Source: Agrobacterium sp. AGB01 (lineage in GTDB: Bacteria > Pseudomonadota > Alphaproteobacteria > Rhizobiales > Rhizobiaceae). From it: DNA of 64,000 nt. Location: NCBI RefSeq assembly GCF_014851585.1, contig NZ_JACVAB010000001.1, positions 620,001-684,000 of the forward strand, read 5' to 3'. How positions within the stretch are numbered: the first letter of the stretch is position 1; the number at the start of each line of letters is the position of its first letter. Shown one piece after another: positions 53,469 through 63,741 of this stretch. Position numbers and translations under genes: made by a program. The notes beneath the pieces are model-generated. The model worked only from the letters and a program-made list of their open reading frames with translations, made no database searches and had not been told where the DNA came from.

Positions 53469-55301
53469 TTAGCTTGCCCGGCGCATCTGCTGGCCCATGC
53501 CATAAAGGCTGCCGGAAGCATTGGACGAGGCGGACACCCGGAAGGTGCGGATCAGCGTCAGCAGCTCTTCCGTATCCACGGCAAGGGCTTCAGCCGACGC
53601 CGTGGTTTCTTCCGCCATGGCGGCATTGTGCTGGGTGGCTGCGTCAAGCTGGTTCAGCGAGGACGAAATGGACCTCAGCGTCGTATCCTGTTCGGACGCC
53701 GAATGGGCAATCTTGGTGACAATCTCATTGGCTGATTTGATCTGGTCGGAAATACGCTTCAATGCATCGCCGGCCTCGCCAACAAGACGAACACCGTTTT
53801 CGACCTGACCGGACGAACGGGCGATCTGGTCCTTGATTTCCTTGGCCGCAGCCGCAGATTTCTGAGCCAGTTCACGCACTTCCTGTGCCACGACGGCAAA
53901 GCCCTTGCCTGCTTCACCAGCGCGTGCCGCTTCAACACCGGCATTCAGCGCCAGAAGATTGGTTTGGAAGGCGATGTCGTCAATCACGCCGATGATCTTG
54001 GAGATTTCATCCGAGGACTGCTCAATGCCACTCATCGCGCCAATGGCCTGCTCGACAACGAGGTCGCTACGGCTTGCTTCACCGCTGATTGCGGTAACTC
54101 GCTTGGCGGCCTCGTGTGCACCTTCTGCGGTCTGGCGAACGGCAACAGTCAACTGGTCGAGAGCCGCGGAGGTTTCTTCAAGGTTTGCAGCCTGAAGCTC
54201 GGTACGCTGGGACAGTTCATTTGACGCCTTGCGGATTTCTTCCTTCGAGCCACCAATGTCGATGCTCTTGGCGTTCACCTTGGCCATGGCTGCATCAAGA
54301 TGTGTCAGGGCTTCGTTGAAGTTGCTGCGCAGATCCGCATAACGCGGGCCAAGATCACCACAACGAACGGTCAGATCACCCTTTGCCAGTTTTTCAAGCG
54401 ACTGACCGATGATGGTGACGACATGCGCCTGCAGTTCAGCTTCGCTGCGCTGCATATCAAGGTTGTTCTGGCGTTCTGTGTTCAGTTCTCGCTGCTGCTG
54501 TTCCTGACGCTCGACCATGGCGTGGCGTTCACGAACTTTCTGTTGCAGCGATGCGGTTGCCTTGGCCATCATGCCGACTTCATTGGTCATGGTGGTGTGT
54601 GGAATGTCGATTGCGACATTTTCGTTGGCAACTTCACCCAGTGCCTTGTGGATGTCGGCCAGCGGCTGGGAAATGCCACGAATGACATAAAGTGCTGCAC
54701 CGATACCAAGCACCAGAACGGCAATGCCGAGCGACAGCGCCTTGAAGATTTCAGCGCGAACCTGTGCCTGAAGATCGTCCACATAAACGCCTGTTACCAC
54801 GACAAGCTGCCAGGGTTCAAAAGCCAGCGCATAGGAGCTTTTCAGGAAGGAGCCTTCAAGACCCGGCTTTGGACCGTAAAAGTCGGTCTGGCCACCACCA
54901 GCGCGGCCGAGTTTTACCAACTCGTCGCGATACTGGTAACCCTTGCTGTCCGGCTGGCCCTTATAGTTCTGGCCAACACGTTTTGCCTCCGGGTGGAACA
55001 CCATTTTCACGTCGTAGTCATAACCGAACATATAACCATCAGGTGTGTAGCGGATGGCGGAAACGACTGTAAAAGCCTGCTTCTTGGCTTCCTCGGTCGT
55101 CAAAGTGCCTGCCTGTTCCTTGGCGTGATACTCTTTGAGAATAGAGACTGCAGATTGAACCTGCGTGCGCAGCATGTTGTACCGCTCTTCATAGATCGCA
55201 TTCGCGGAAGAGCTGATCTGATAATATGTTGCACCGGCAAATGCGATCATCAGGGTGATGACCAACAATAGCAACTGTCGGGAAATCGGAAGATTTTTCA
55301 T
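53469..55301 (-). CDS. Methyl-accepting chemotaxis protein with Cache sensor
   Basis: A 610-residue chemoreceptor: membrane helix (LLLLVITLMIAFAGATYY), an extracytoplasmic single Cache domain (about 35-185, with YTPDGYMFGYDYDVKMVFHP), second helix (IAVLVLGIGAALYVI), HAMP region, coiled coil and the signalling hairpin (FQTNLLALNAGVEAARAGE and GFAVVAQEVRELAQKS). No CheR-binding pentapeptide at the C-terminus. Start ATG at 55301; a GTG two codons upstream is possible. Ligand probably a small organic acid, by analogy with Cache receptors. Confidence 0.92.
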   Translation of the reverse strand: MKNLPISRQLLLLVITLMIAFAGATYYQISSSANAIYEERYNMLRTQVQSAVSILKEYHAKEQAGTLTTEEAKKQAFTVVSAIRYTPDGYMFGYDYDVKMVFHPEAKRVGQNYKGQPDSKGYQYRDELVKLGRAGGGQTDFYGPKPGLEGSFLKSSYALAFEPWQLVVVTGVYVDDLQAQVRAEIFKALSLGIAVLVLGIGAALYVIRGISQPLADIHKALGEVANENVAIDIPHTTMTNEVGMMAKATASLQQKVRERHAMVERQEQQQRELNTERQNNLDMQRSEAELQAHVVTIIGQSLEKLAKGDLTVRCGDLGPRYADLRSNFNEALTHLDAAMAKVNAKSIDIGGSKEEIRKASNELSQRTELQAANLEETSAALDQLTVAVRQTAEGAHEAAKRVTAISGEASRSDLVVEQAIGAMSGIEQSSDEISKIIGVIDDIAFQTNLLALNAGVEAARAGEAGKGFAVVAQEVRELAQKSAAAAKEIKDQIARSSGQVENGVRLVGEAGDALKRISDQIKSANEIVTKIAHSASEQDTTLRSISSSLNQLDAATQHNAAMAEETTASAEALAVDTEELLTLIRTFRVSASSNASGSLYGMGQQMRRAS

Positions 55302-55307
55302 ATCCAC

Positions 55308-55805
55308 TCATCGCGCTTTTGCTGCACCGCGTCTCGTGAAGCGGTGGGGCAAGATCTAAAAATAGGGGGAGCGCATTCTGCACTGGTCATCATGCTGCAT
55401 CGCACAACCATGCATTAAAAAAATACATATTGTTGAATAAATATTTAATTGAGCAGTTGATGTGAGGAAAATCGTTTCAAGTTTATGAGTATTATGAGGC
55501 CGTTATTCAGTGAGATTAAGTTGATCAAAAATAAAAATAAAACCAAAGCGAGCATATTGCTGCATCCGTCATAAATACTACATATTAATACATGGTGGGT
55601 TGTCGCTAATAATAAAACCCTTCACAGTTGAGTTTTAAAAATATGTTGCGCCGAACCCCGCTTCGGGGATGCGAAAGAAATCTGACAAAAGACAAATCAT
55701 TAACGCGGCTGGCAGGCGGCATGCTCAAGCACAATCCGCTACAGGTTGCGGAAATCTGCGTCGGCTGATCGCAGCTCAAAGCGCACCTAGCAGAAAGGAA
55801 CACGC
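55308..55805. other. AT-rich intergenic region upstream of the chemoreceptor gene
   Basis: About 500 bases, strongly AT-rich between roughly 55390 and 55640 (runs such as AAAAATAAAAATAAAA), unlike the rest of the window. It holds the chemoreceptor promoter (minus). A hairpin CCCCG-CTT-CGGGG lies at 55656-55668. Short ORFs here lack family features or good start sites, so no gene is called. Confidence 0.6.
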
Positions 55806-55839
55806 ACAAAAACACCCGCCTGTTGTTGCCACGCGGGTG
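55806..55839 (-). terminator. Terminator of the HPE1-like gene
   Basis: On the minus strand CACCCGC (55833-55839) and GCGGGTG (55813-55819) form a 7-bp stem with a 13-base loop followed by five T (55808-55812). It lies 35 bases after the HPE1-like stop. Confidence 0.65.
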
Positions 55840-55874
55840 AAGCTGGCCTCAAAGGCCGATCGCTGTAATGTCTG

Positions 55875-56348
55875 TTAGTTCAAGCGCAGCGAAAAATTGC
55901 TGAAATCAGGTTTTGTCACCGTAGAAGCTGCAACAGGTGGCTGCGGTTTGCTGATTGAGGTCGTTGTCGCCTCTAAATCAATGCCATCAGGCGCGTGTTC
56001 TGGGCTGTCCTTCGTTGCAGCCAGCGCTGTGGCGCTATCTTCCGCTGGCATCCAGGTCTTGGCGGTGCTCACGTAGACAACGGGCGAACCGCCCAGCCAT
56101 GCTTCGGTGCGGAACATTTCCTTGGTGCCGTTCACATCACGGATTTCGGTTTTCTGAACACCGGACGGCAGCGATGGCGCAACATACTGGCTGGCCGTCA
56201 CCTTCTCCTTCAGGGGAGGGCAGGATCCGCAACGCAGGTTGATAATGCTCTTGTTCTCTGTGCGGTCATGGTCAATGACCTCGATCGAGGAAGCCATAGC
56301 GGCATGGCTTGTCAGGGCAAACAATGCAACCGAAACAAAATAACGCAT
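55875..56348 (-). CDS. Exported HPE1-like protein
   Basis: A 157-residue secreted protein: signal peptide (RYFVSVALFALTSHAAMASS), then IEVI, a Cys pair LRCGSCPPL, EIRDVNGTKEMFRTEAWLGGSPVVYVS and the C-terminal FSNFSLRLN. This matches proteins annotated as plant virulence effector HPE1-like in Hyphomicrobiales; the name does not prove any link to plants, and non-pathogens have them. AAGGAG precedes the ATG at 56348. The frame upstream to 56519 is not used. Confidence 0.75.
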   Translation of the reverse strand: MRYFVSVALFALTSHAAMASSIEVIDHDRTENKSIINLRCGSCPPLKEKVTASQYVAPSLPSGVQKTEIRDVNGTKEMFRTEAWLGGSPVVYVSTAKTWMPAEDSATALAATKDSPEHAPDGIDLEATTTSISKPQPPVAASTVTKPDFSNFSLRLN

Positions 56349-56455
56349 GGGCCAATACTCCTTCATTCGAAGAAGTATAGTAACCGGACTTCCTTTCCGT
56401 CCGGTCAGTAAAATTGGTAAATATTGAACGAATAACCTGTCAGGGCGACAGCTAA

Positions 56456-57727
56456 TTAGCCCTGTTCGCGGGCAATAGCCAACCAGCCAATATCCTTCCG
56501 GCAGAAACCATTGTCCCATTCAACCTTGGAAAGCAGGTCATAGGCACGGCGTTGCGCTTCGCTCGTCGTTTTGCCTGTTGCCGTCACATTCAGCACGCGA
56601 CCACCGGTTGCCACCAACTGGCCGTCTTTGAGCGCTGTGCCGGCATGAAACACCTTTGCGCCGTCGTTTGCCTGCGGGATGGACACGATGGGCGTGTTCT
56701 TTTCATAGGTTGCCGGATAACCCTTCGACGCCAGAACGACTGTCAGTGCGGTGTCGTCGATCCACTCTGCCGTAACCTTATCCAGCGTGCCGGTGGCCGT
56801 GGCGTAGAGAATAGGGAGCAGATCGCTCTTCAGGCGCATCATCAGGACCTGGCACTCCGGATCGCCGAAACGCACATTATATTCGATCAGTTCGGGGCCT
56901 TTTTCGGTGATCATCAGCCCGGCGAAAAACACACCGCTGAACGGATGGCCGTCCTTGGCCATGCCGTGAATGGTCGGCTCGATGATTTCCTTCATGGTGC
57001 GCTCGACCATGTCAGGTGTCATGACCGGGGCAGGGGAATAGGCACCCATGCCGCCGGTGTTCGGGCCGGTGTCACCATCGCCAACGCGCTTGTGGTCCTG
57101 TGCGGTTGCCAGCGCCAGCGCCGTCTTGCCATCCGAAAGGCAGAAGAAACTTGCTTCTTCACCATCCAGAAATGCCTCGACAACCACTTCTGCGCCAGCA
57201 GCACCAAAGGCGCCATCAAAACAATCGTCAATGGCGGAAAGCGCCTCGGCTTCGGTCATAGCCACTGTCACGCCCTTGCCAGCGGCAAGTCCATCGGCCT
57301 TGATGACAATGGGTGCGCCCTGTTCGCGCACATAGGCCTTGGCCGGTTCTGCTTCCTTGAAACGCTGGTAGGCGCCGGTTGGAATATCGTAGCGGGCACA
57401 GAGGTCCTTGGTGAAACCCTTGGAGCCTTCGAGTTGCGCCGCCGCCTTGGAGGGGCCGAAAGTGGCAATGCCTGCATCACGCAGATCATCCGCCAAACCT
57501 GCAACAAGCGGAGCCTCAGGACCAACGATAACAAAGTCTATCGCCTTTTCCTTAGAAAACGAGATGACCGCAGCGTGGTCTTCAACGTTGAGAGACACCA
57601 GCGTCGCATGGTCTGCAATGCCTGGATTGCCGGGTGCCGCATAGAGTGTGTCCAACAGGGGGGACTGCGCGATTTTCCACGCCAAGGCATGTTCGCGTCC
57701 GCCAGAACCGATCAACAGAACTTTCAT
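56456..57727 (-). CDS. purD: Phosphoribosylamine-glycine ligase
   Basis: A 423-residue ATP-grasp enzyme of purine synthesis. [19 protein letters not shown] at the start, [33 protein letters not shown], and [14 protein letters not shown] are the family signatures. Divergent from tex across 232 bases. Full length. Confidence 0.97.
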   Translation of the reverse strand: MKVLLIGSGGREHALAWKIAQSPLLDTLYAAPGNPGIADHATLVSLNVEDHAAVISFSKEKAIDFVIVGPEAPLVAGLADDLRDAGIATFGPSKAAAQLEGSKGFTKDLCARYDIPTGAYQRFKEAEPAKAYVREQGAPIVIKADGLAAGKGVTVAMTEAEALSAIDDCFDGAFGAAGAEVVVEAFLDGEEASFFCLSDGKTALALATAQDHKRVGDGDTGPNTGGMGAYSPAPVMTPDMVERTMKEIIEPTIHGMAKDGHPFSGVFFAGLMITEKGPELIEYNVRFGDPECQVLMMRLKSDLLPILYATATGTLDKVTAEWIDDTALTVVLASKGYPATYEKNTPIVSIPQANDGAKVFHAGTALKDGQLVATGGRVLNVTATGKTTSEAQRRAYDLLSKVEWDNGFCRKDIGWLAIAREQG

Positions 57728-57959
57728 AGTCTCACCCCTGTAATCTCGTTTCTGCGGCGTTAAGGGCAGGGGGGAGAAAGGTCAAGGAGAAAGCTGTCTT
57801 TCCGGCCTGTTTGTTCCCGCATATCCGCCTTCCGTGGCCTTTAACACCAGCTGTTCACGGTGCTTTATCGGCTTTTCTGTGGGTTTGTTCACACTTCGTG
57901 TTGTCATGCCACAATCAGCCTCTATGTTCGGCCAGATTTTAAACAGACCAGAGAAGCAC

Positions 57960-60275
57960 ATGTCCGCAGATAATGCCCGCCTTGCGCCAGTCATCGCATC
58001 TGAGATCAATGCCCGACCCGATCAGGTCAAGGCTGCCATACAGCTGCTCGATGAAGGCGCGACGGTTCCGTTCATCGCACGTTACCGTAAGGAAGTGACC
58101 GGTGGTCTGGATGACACCCAGCTTCGCACACTGGCCGAGCGATTGTCTTACCTGCGTGAGCTGAATGCGCGTCGTGCCTCGATCGTCGATTCCATCACCG
58201 GTCAGGGAAAAATGACCGACGATTTGATGGTCAAGATCGTATCGGCAGTCACCAAGGCCGAACTGGAAGACCTTTACCTGCCTTACAAACCAAAGCGCCG
58301 TACCCGTGCGGAAATAGCCCGCGAGCGCGGCCTTGGACCGCTGGCAGAAGCGATATGGGACAATCGCAGTGCCGACCCTGCCAAGCTGGCTGAGACTTAT
58401 GTTCAGGGTGAAGTGGCCGATGTAAAGGCTGCCCTTGAAGGTGCGCGTGATATTGTAGCCGAAACCATGACCGAAAATGCCGAACTGCTGGGCCGCCTGC
58501 GTGACCACATGCGTCACAACGCAACGTTCCGTGCCAAGGTTGTCGAAGGCAAGGAAGCAGCGGGCGAAAAGTTCTCTGACTATTTCGCCCATTCCGAACG
58601 CTGGGCCACAGTTCCGGGTCACCGTGCACTAGCCATGCTGCGCGGCTGGAACGAAGAAATTCTGACACTGACAATCGACGTTGATGCAGAAGATCCATCG
58701 CCGGTCAAACCGTGCCAGAGAACCATTGCCAGTGCATTTGATATTCGCTCCGGCGGAGCGGGCGATGCATGGCTGATGGAGGTTGCTGGCTGGACATGGC
58801 GCGTCAAGCTGTCCATGTCACTATCGCTGGACCTGATGCGCGAAATCCGCGAACGGGCGGAAGAAGAAGCGATCCACGTGTTCGCCCGAAACCTGAAAGA
58901 CCTTTTGTTGGCGGCACCCGCCGGTTCGCGCGCCACCATGGGTCTCGATCCGGGCATCCGTACCGGCGTCAAGGTGGCGATTGTCGATGGTACCGGCAAA
59001 CTGCTCGATACTTCGACAGTTTACCCGTTCCCGCCCAGAAACGACATTCGTGGTACGCAGGCCGAACTGGCAAGCCTTATTCGCAAACACGGCGTTGAAC
59101 TGATTGCGATTGGCAATGGTACCGGCAGCCGCGAAACCGAAAAACTGGTGGCTGACATGCTGACCCAGCTGACCGGCCCGAAGCCCACCAAGGTTATCGT
59201 GTCGGAAGCTGGCGCTTCCGTCTATTCGGCCTCTGAGCGTGCCGCTGCCGAATTCCCCAATCTCGATGTTTCAATCCGTGGCGCGGTGTCCATCGCACGC
59301 CGCTTGCAGGATCCGTTGGCCGAACTCGTCAAGATCGAACCGAAATCAATTGGCGTTGGCCAGTATCAGCACGATGTTGATCAGGGCAAGCTGTCGCGTT
59401 CGCTGGACGCCGTCGTGGAAGATGCCGTGAACGCGGTTGGTGTTGATCTCAACACCGCCTCGGCCCCACTTCTGGCGCGCGTTTCCGGTCTCGGCGCATC
59501 GATTGCTGATGCCATCGTGCTGCACCGTGACCAGACCGGTCCATTTGCCAGCCGCAAGGACCTGCTGAAAGTGCCGCGCCTTGGCCAGCGCACCTTTGAG
59601 CAGTGCGCAGGCTTCCTGCGTATTCCAAACGGCAAGGAGCCGCTGGATGCATCCTCGGTGCATCCGGAAGCCTATGGCGTTGCCAAGAAGATTGTTGCCG
59701 CTTGCGGCCGTGATTTGCGCACTCTTATGGGCGACAGTGCCACCCTGAAATCGCTTGATCCAAAAAAGTTCATTGATGAGCAATTTGGCCTTCCGACGGT
59801 CAAGGACATCATTGCGGAACTTGAAAAGCCCGGTCGCGACCCGCGCCCAAGTTTCAAGACAGCAACCTTTGCAGAGGGCGTCGATGAAATCACCGACCTT
59901 AAGCCCGGCATGTTGCTGGAAGGCACGGTTACCAACGTAGCGGCCTTCGGCGCCTTCGTGGATATCGGTGTGCATCAGGACGGTCTTGTTCACGTGTCGC
60001 AACTCGCAGACCGTTTCATCAAGGATCCGCATGAAGTCGTCAAAGCCGGCGACGTGGTAAAGGTAAAGGTGGTTGAGGTTGACGTTAAGCGCAAGCGCAT
60101 CGGCCTGACCATGCGCAAGGATGGTGGCGAAGCGGCACCTCAGTCGATGCGGGAAAAGGGCAATGCCAGCGCCATGAAGCACGCCAGCGCCAAACCGCAG
60201 GGTCGTGGCAACGATGCGGGCCAATCCGGTGGTGCTTTGGCCGCCGCACTGGCAGAAGCGATGAAACGCCGCTAA
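57960..60275 (+). CDS. tex: Tex family RNA-binding transcription accessory protein
   Basis: A 771-residue Tex protein: helical N-domain, YqgF-like domain ([19 protein letters not shown]), helix-hairpin-helix region ([31 protein letters not shown]) and C-terminal S1 RNA-binding domain ([20 protein letters not shown]). ATG 57960 has AGAGAAG upstream; the frame is open from 57834. C-terminus has a basic, Gly/Ala tail. Role in transcription/RNA metabolism. Confidence 0.95.
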   Translation: MSADNARLAPVIASEINARPDQVKAAIQLLDEGATVPFIARYRKEVTGGLDDTQLRTLAERLSYLRELNARRASIVDSITGQGKMTDDLMVKIVSAVTKAELEDLYLPYKPKRRTRAEIARERGLGPLAEAIWDNRSADPAKLAETYVQGEVADVKAALEGARDIVAETMTENAELLGRLRDHMRHNATFRAKVVEGKEAAGEKFSDYFAHSERWATVPGHRALAMLRGWNEEILTLTIDVDAEDPSPVKPCQRTIASAFDIRSGGAGDAWLMEVAGWTWRVKLSMSLSLDLMREIRERAEEEAIHVFARNLKDLLLAAPAGSRATMGLDPGIRTGVKVAIVDGTGKLLDTSTVYPFPPRNDIRGTQAELASLIRKHGVELIAIGNGTGSRETEKLVADMLTQLTGPKPTKVIVSEAGASVYSASERAAAEFPNLDVSIRGAVSIARRLQDPLAELVKIEPKSIGVGQYQHDVDQGKLSRSLDAVVEDAVNAVGVDLNTASAPLLARVSGLGASIADAIVLHRDQTGPFASRKDLLKVPRLGQRTFEQCAGFLRIPNGKEPLDASSVHPEAYGVAKKIVAACGRDLRTLMGDSATLKSLDPKKFIDEQFGLPTVKDIIAELEKPGRDPRPSFKTATFAEGVDEITDLKPGMLLEGTVTNVAAFGAFVDIGVHQDGLVHVSQLADRFIKDPHEVVKAGDVVKVKVVEVDVKRKRIGLTMRKDGGEAAPQSMREKGNASAMKHASAKPQGRGNDAGQSGGALAAALAEAMKRR

Positions 60276-60304
60276 CCTTATCTGCGATAAACTGAAGAAC
60301 AAAC

Positions 60305-60337
60305 AACGCCGCCCCGTGTGACTTACAGGGCGGCGTT
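60305..60337 (+). terminator. Hairpin after tex
   Basis: AACGCCGCCC (60305-60314) and GGGCGGCGTT (60328-60337) form a 10-bp stem with a 13-base loop, followed by TTCG; T-run short, so termination strength is uncertain. Confidence 0.65.
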
Positions 60338-60449
60338 TCGCGTCTGAAATGCATCAATATTTTTGAAAACTGCCTGTCTTGAAACTTTGGCCGAAAGGAA
60401 TACGGTTACAAAACTTGATAAGTGAGACTTAGCTTATTCGGGAGGTGAA

Positions 60450-61703
60450 ATGGCCTCGTCTCTGCATGCATTGCTTGAGAAAATAGTCAAAACCGGCGAC
60501 CTCGTCGTTACCGGTCCAAATGGACTTCACATTTACGGCGACGGTACGGGAAAACGGGTCGCGATCAGCTTTACCGATGATGAAGCGTCAGACGAGATTG
60601 CCAGAGACCCGACATTGAAACTCGCCGAAATCTACATGGAACGCCGCATGAATGTCGACGAAGGCGACATTTATGATTTTCTGGCTTTGATCAAGGCGAA
60701 TACACTGAGCGAGGCCCTGACCTTCGGCATGATTTGGCGCGGTTTCGCGCGCGTTATCGCCTCGCGCATAAAGATGCACCTGCCAGTCAATCACAACAAA
60801 AGCAACGTTTCACACCACTATGATTTGAGCGCCAAGCTGTTCGATCTGTTTCTGGATGAGGACTGGCAATATTCCTGCGCTTATTTCAATCCGCCCGGAA
60901 TAACGCTGGATGAGGCGCAGGCTGCCAAAAAACGACATATTGCCGCAAAACTGTTGCTGGCCGAGGAGCAGAGCGTCCTGGAAATCGGCTCCGGTTGGGG
61001 CGGCATGGCGATGTATCTGAGCGAAAGTTCCGGTGTTGATGTAACTGGCATCACCTTAAGCGAAGAACAGCTAAGGGTATCGCGGGGTCGTGCGTCAAAA
61101 CGCAACCTGTCGGAGAAGGTGCGGTTTGAACTGCAGGACTATAAATATCTGCCGTCCAAAAAATACGACCGTATCGTGTCGGTTGGCATGTTCGAACATG
61201 TTGGGCCAACTCATTACCGGGAGTATTTCAACAAGGCGGCAGAAGTGCTGGATGACTACGGCGTTATGGTGCTGCATTCCATCGGTCAACCCTATCCGGC
61301 GCTGGCCACCAACCCGTTCATCGAGAAGTATATTTTCCCCGGCGGTTATATTCCGTCACTGGCGGAAGTGTTGCCTGCGGTGGAAAAAGCCGGCTTGTTG
61401 GTGCGGGATATCGAAATACTGCCGATGCATTATGCCCATACGCTGAGACACTGGCGGCAACGTTTCGTCGCTCGAAAGGATGACGCGGTCGCCCTTTACG
61501 ACGAGCGCTTTTTCCGCATGTGGGAGTTTTATCTGGCCGGCTCAGAAATGGCCTTCACTCACGAGAATTTTCATATCTTCCAGCTGCAACTGGCAAAACG
61601 CGGTGATGTTGTTCCCGACAACCGCAATTACATTCAGTTGGCAGAACAGCGGCTGGCAGAGTTTGAAAAGACCCGCCTGCCGATGGAGAAGGTCGAGTTC
61701 TGA
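60450..61703 (+). CDS. cfa: Cyclopropane-fatty-acyl-phospholipid synthase
   Basis: A 417-residue SAM-dependent enzyme that methylenates unsaturated acyl chains of membrane phospholipids. VLEIGSGWGGMAMYLSES is the SAM loop, FLDEDWQYSCAYF and the C-terminal HWRQRFVARKDDAVALYDERF are typical of Cfa. GGAGGTGAA precedes the ATG. Lactobacillic acid-type lipids are common in Brucella relatives. Confidence 0.93.
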   Translation: MASSLHALLEKIVKTGDLVVTGPNGLHIYGDGTGKRVAISFTDDEASDEIARDPTLKLAEIYMERRMNVDEGDIYDFLALIKANTLSEALTFGMIWRGFARVIASRIKMHLPVNHNKSNVSHHYDLSAKLFDLFLDEDWQYSCAYFNPPGITLDEAQAAKKRHIAAKLLLAEEQSVLEIGSGWGGMAMYLSESSGVDVTGITLSEEQLRVSRGRASKRNLSEKVRFELQDYKYLPSKKYDRIVSVGMFEHVGPTHYREYFNKAAEVLDDYGVMVLHSIGQPYPALATNPFIEKYIFPGGYIPSLAEVLPAVEKAGLLVRDIEILPMHYAHTLRHWRQRFVARKDDAVALYDERFFRMWEFYLAGSEMAFTHENFHIFQLQLAKRGDVVPDNRNYIQLAEQRLAEFEKTRLPMEKVEF

Positions 61704-61835
61704 CACACAATCTCGGATAGGATTTGACACGCCGGCAGCTACCCTGCGTAGTTAACAGATTGGCAAGGGAATATGCTTAATTTGAAATGAGAGTATCTGT
61801 TTCTCCTTTCTGTTTTGCGTATCCGGAGTTCATAC

Positions 61836-62636
61836 ATGTCCATTTCAAAGCTGGCTTTTTCCGCCTGCCTTATTCCCCTTTGTCTTGCGGGCACTGCACA
61901 GGCCGAAAGCTGGTTCTCCGGTGACTGGTATCTGAAAGTTGGTGCGGTCGGTTTTTCCGCGCCGAAGTATCAGGGCGACAACAAGAATGAGTTTGGCGCT
62001 GCGCCAATCATTTCGCTGGGCAAAGTTGGCCCGTCCGCAAAGTTTTCGTCGCGTAATGACAGTGCGTCGTTTGGTCTTCTCGATCAGGGAACGTTCCGCG
62101 CCGGTGTTGCTGCAAAGCTGATCATGCCACGTGATGAGGGTGATTCTTCTGACCTTCGTGGCATGCAGAAAATCAAGCTCGGCGGTGAACTCGGTGGCTT
62201 TGCTGAAGTCTACCCAACAGACTGGGTGCGTGTTCGCGGTGAAGTGCGCCAGGGCATACGCAGCCATAGCGGTGTCGTTGCCGATCTGTCAGCGGACATT
62301 TTCACCGACATCACCCCCGGTCTGCAGATCTCGGCCGGTCCACGCGCGACATGGGTCAGCAACAAATATAACGACAAATATTACGGTGTAAGTTCTGCGG
62401 CTGCCGCGTCCGGTGGTCCGTCGGCCTATAATCCCGATGGCGGTCTGCATTCTGCCGGTGTTGGTGCCGCCATCACCTGGAAGGCAACCGACAATATCGA
62501 GCTGACATCCTTTGCCGAATACAAGCGCCTGATGGGCGACGCTGGCAAAAGCACGCTGGTCAGTGAACGTGGTTCGAAGAACCAGTTTGTTGTTGGTATA
62601 GGCGCCAGCTACAAATTCGGGTTCAGCGTTCCTTAA
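61836..62636 (+). CDS. MipA/OmpV family outer-membrane protein
   Basis: A 266-residue beta-barrel protein with a signal peptide (KLAFSACLIPLCLAGTAQAE) and the MipA/OmpV pattern SGDWYLKVGAVGFSAPKYQG, GELGGFAEVYPTDWVRVRGEV and a C-terminal Phe-rich end (YKFGFSVP). Family members scaffold peptidoglycan enzymes or act as porin-like proteins. The ATG at 61836 follows GGAG; a TTG at 61815 is less likely. Confidence 0.88.
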   Translation: MSISKLAFSACLIPLCLAGTAQAESWFSGDWYLKVGAVGFSAPKYQGDNKNEFGAAPIISLGKVGPSAKFSSRNDSASFGLLDQGTFRAGVAAKLIMPRDEGDSSDLRGMQKIKLGGELGGFAEVYPTDWVRVRGEVRQGIRSHSGVVADLSADIFTDITPGLQISAGPRATWVSNKYNDKYYGVSSAAAASGGPSAYNPDGGLHSAGVGAAITWKATDNIELTSFAEYKRLMGDAGKSTLVSERGSKNQFVVGIGASYKFGFSVP

Positions 62637-62660
62637 TCATCCTTGCTTTGCAAAAAGCGC

Positions 62661-62711
62661 GGGTTTAGAGCCTTTCCATGTCTCATGGTAGCAGGAAAGG
62701 CTTGGAAACCC
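62661..62711 (+). promoter_or_regulatory. Long hairpin in the ubiA leader
   Basis: GGGTTT (62661-62666) pairs with AAACCC (62706-62711), and AGCCTTTCC (62669-62677) with GGAAAGGCT (62694-62702), giving about 15 pairs with small bulges; inside, CCATG-TCT-CATGG is a competing small stem. The structure ends 4 bases before the ubiA ATG and includes the only purine-rich site (GGAAAGG). Confidence 0.55.
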
Positions 62712-62715
62712 CGGT

Positions 62716-63678
62716 ATGGTTCACAATAGCGATATGACCGGCCGCGTTTCAGACGCGCCATCCGACAACTGGGTTTACCGACTGCTGCCACGGTGGGTCT
62801 GGCCCTATGCGCAGCTTGCTCGTTGGGACCGCCCGATTGGCTGGCAGCTTCTGATGTGGCCGTGTTTCTGGTCAGCCGCCCTGGCGGCAAATGTCGCCAT
62901 GGACGCCGGAACATTTTCATGGGGCCTGCTGGCCTTCCATCTTGTGCTGTTTTTTATCGGTTCGGTCGCCATGCGTGGTGCAGGCTGCACCTATAATGAT
63001 CTGGTCGATCACCAGATCGACATGGCCGTTGCCCGTACACGATCCCGCCCATTGCCATCAGGGCGGGTTACACGCAAACAGGCGAAGATTTTTATTGTGC
63101 TGCAATCGCTGGCCGGTCTCGTGGTGCTGTTGCAGTTTAATACCTTCTCTTGGGCGCTTGGCATTTTTTCGCTGATCTTTGTCGTCATCTATCCCTTTGC
63201 CAAAAGATTTACCGACTGGCCGCAGTTCTTCCTCGGTCTGGCCTTCTGCTGGGGTGCGCTGATGGGGTGGTCGGGACAGTTCGGCACTCTTGCACCGGCA
63301 GCATTCCTGCTTTACGGAGCGTCAATTGCCTGGACGATTGGCTATGATACGATCTACGCCCATCAGGACAAGGAAGACGACGAATTGGTCGGCGTACGTT
63401 CAACCGCTCGCCTGTTTGGCGACAACACACGTACGTGGCTTATTGGCCTTTACGGTTTGGCGCTTGTGCTGATGGTGATGTCTTTTGCATCTGCCGGCGT
63501 TGGCTTGCTGGCCTACGCAGGTGTTGCCGCTGCGGCAGGCATGTTCATTCGCCAGATCCTCGTGCTGGATATCAATGATGGCGACCAGTGCCTTGCACTG
63601 TTCAAGTCCAATACGCGGGTCGGCGCGCTGGTGTTTGCCGGTCTGTTATTACCGCTTACCGTCAATCTTCTTCAATAA
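62716..63678 (+). CDS. ubiA: 4-hydroxybenzoate polyprenyltransferase
   Basis: A 320-residue UbiA prenyltransferase of ubiquinone synthesis. The first Asp-rich motif is CTYNDLVDHQID (91-102), the second TIYAHQDKEDDE; about eight membrane helices. Attaches the IspB-made polyprenyl chain to 4-hydroxybenzoate. Start at 62716, or 62734; the leader hairpin blocks the obvious ribosome-binding site. Confidence 0.95.
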   Translation: MVHNSDMTGRVSDAPSDNWVYRLLPRWVWPYAQLARWDRPIGWQLLMWPCFWSAALAANVAMDAGTFSWGLLAFHLVLFFIGSVAMRGAGCTYNDLVDHQIDMAVARTRSRPLPSGRVTRKQAKIFIVLQSLAGLVVLLQFNTFSWALGIFSLIFVVIYPFAKRFTDWPQFFLGLAFCWGALMGWSGQFGTLAPAAFLLYGASIAWTIGYDTIYAHQDKEDDELVGVRSTARLFGDNTRTWLIGLYGLALVLMVMSFASAGVGLLAYAGVAAAAGMFIRQILVLDINDGDQCLALFKSNTRVGALVFAGLLLPLTVNLLQ

Positions 63679-63682
63679 AGAA

Positions 63683-63719
63683 AACCCGGCAGGAATGAAT
63701 TCCGTGTCGGGTTCTTTTT
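63683..63719 (+). terminator. Terminator after ubiA
   Basis: AACCCG (63683-63688) and CGGGTT (63708-63713) pair, with GGAAT/ATTCC inside (63692-63703), followed by CTTTTT. Also usable for the convergent minus-strand gene, since A residues precede the stem. Confidence 0.75.
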
Positions 63720-63741
63720 GATCTGGAGATCACGTTTAAAG

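Noticed and set aside
55606..55815. 69-codon minus-strand ORF in the AT-rich gap
   Set aside because: Crosses the terminator of the HPE1-like gene region and a hairpin, has no family features and an odd Cys-rich composition.
56552..57763. 403-codon ORF opposite purD
   Set aside because: Antisense to the conserved purD gene, with Cys/His/Arg-rich composition typical of a shadow frame.
59346..60302. 318-codon ORF opposite tex
   Set aside because: Antisense shadow of conserved Tex domains.
61724..61754. TTGACA at 61724 as promoter for the MipA/OmpV gene
   Set aside because: The -35 is perfect, but no acceptable -10 lies at 16-18 bases; left uncalled.
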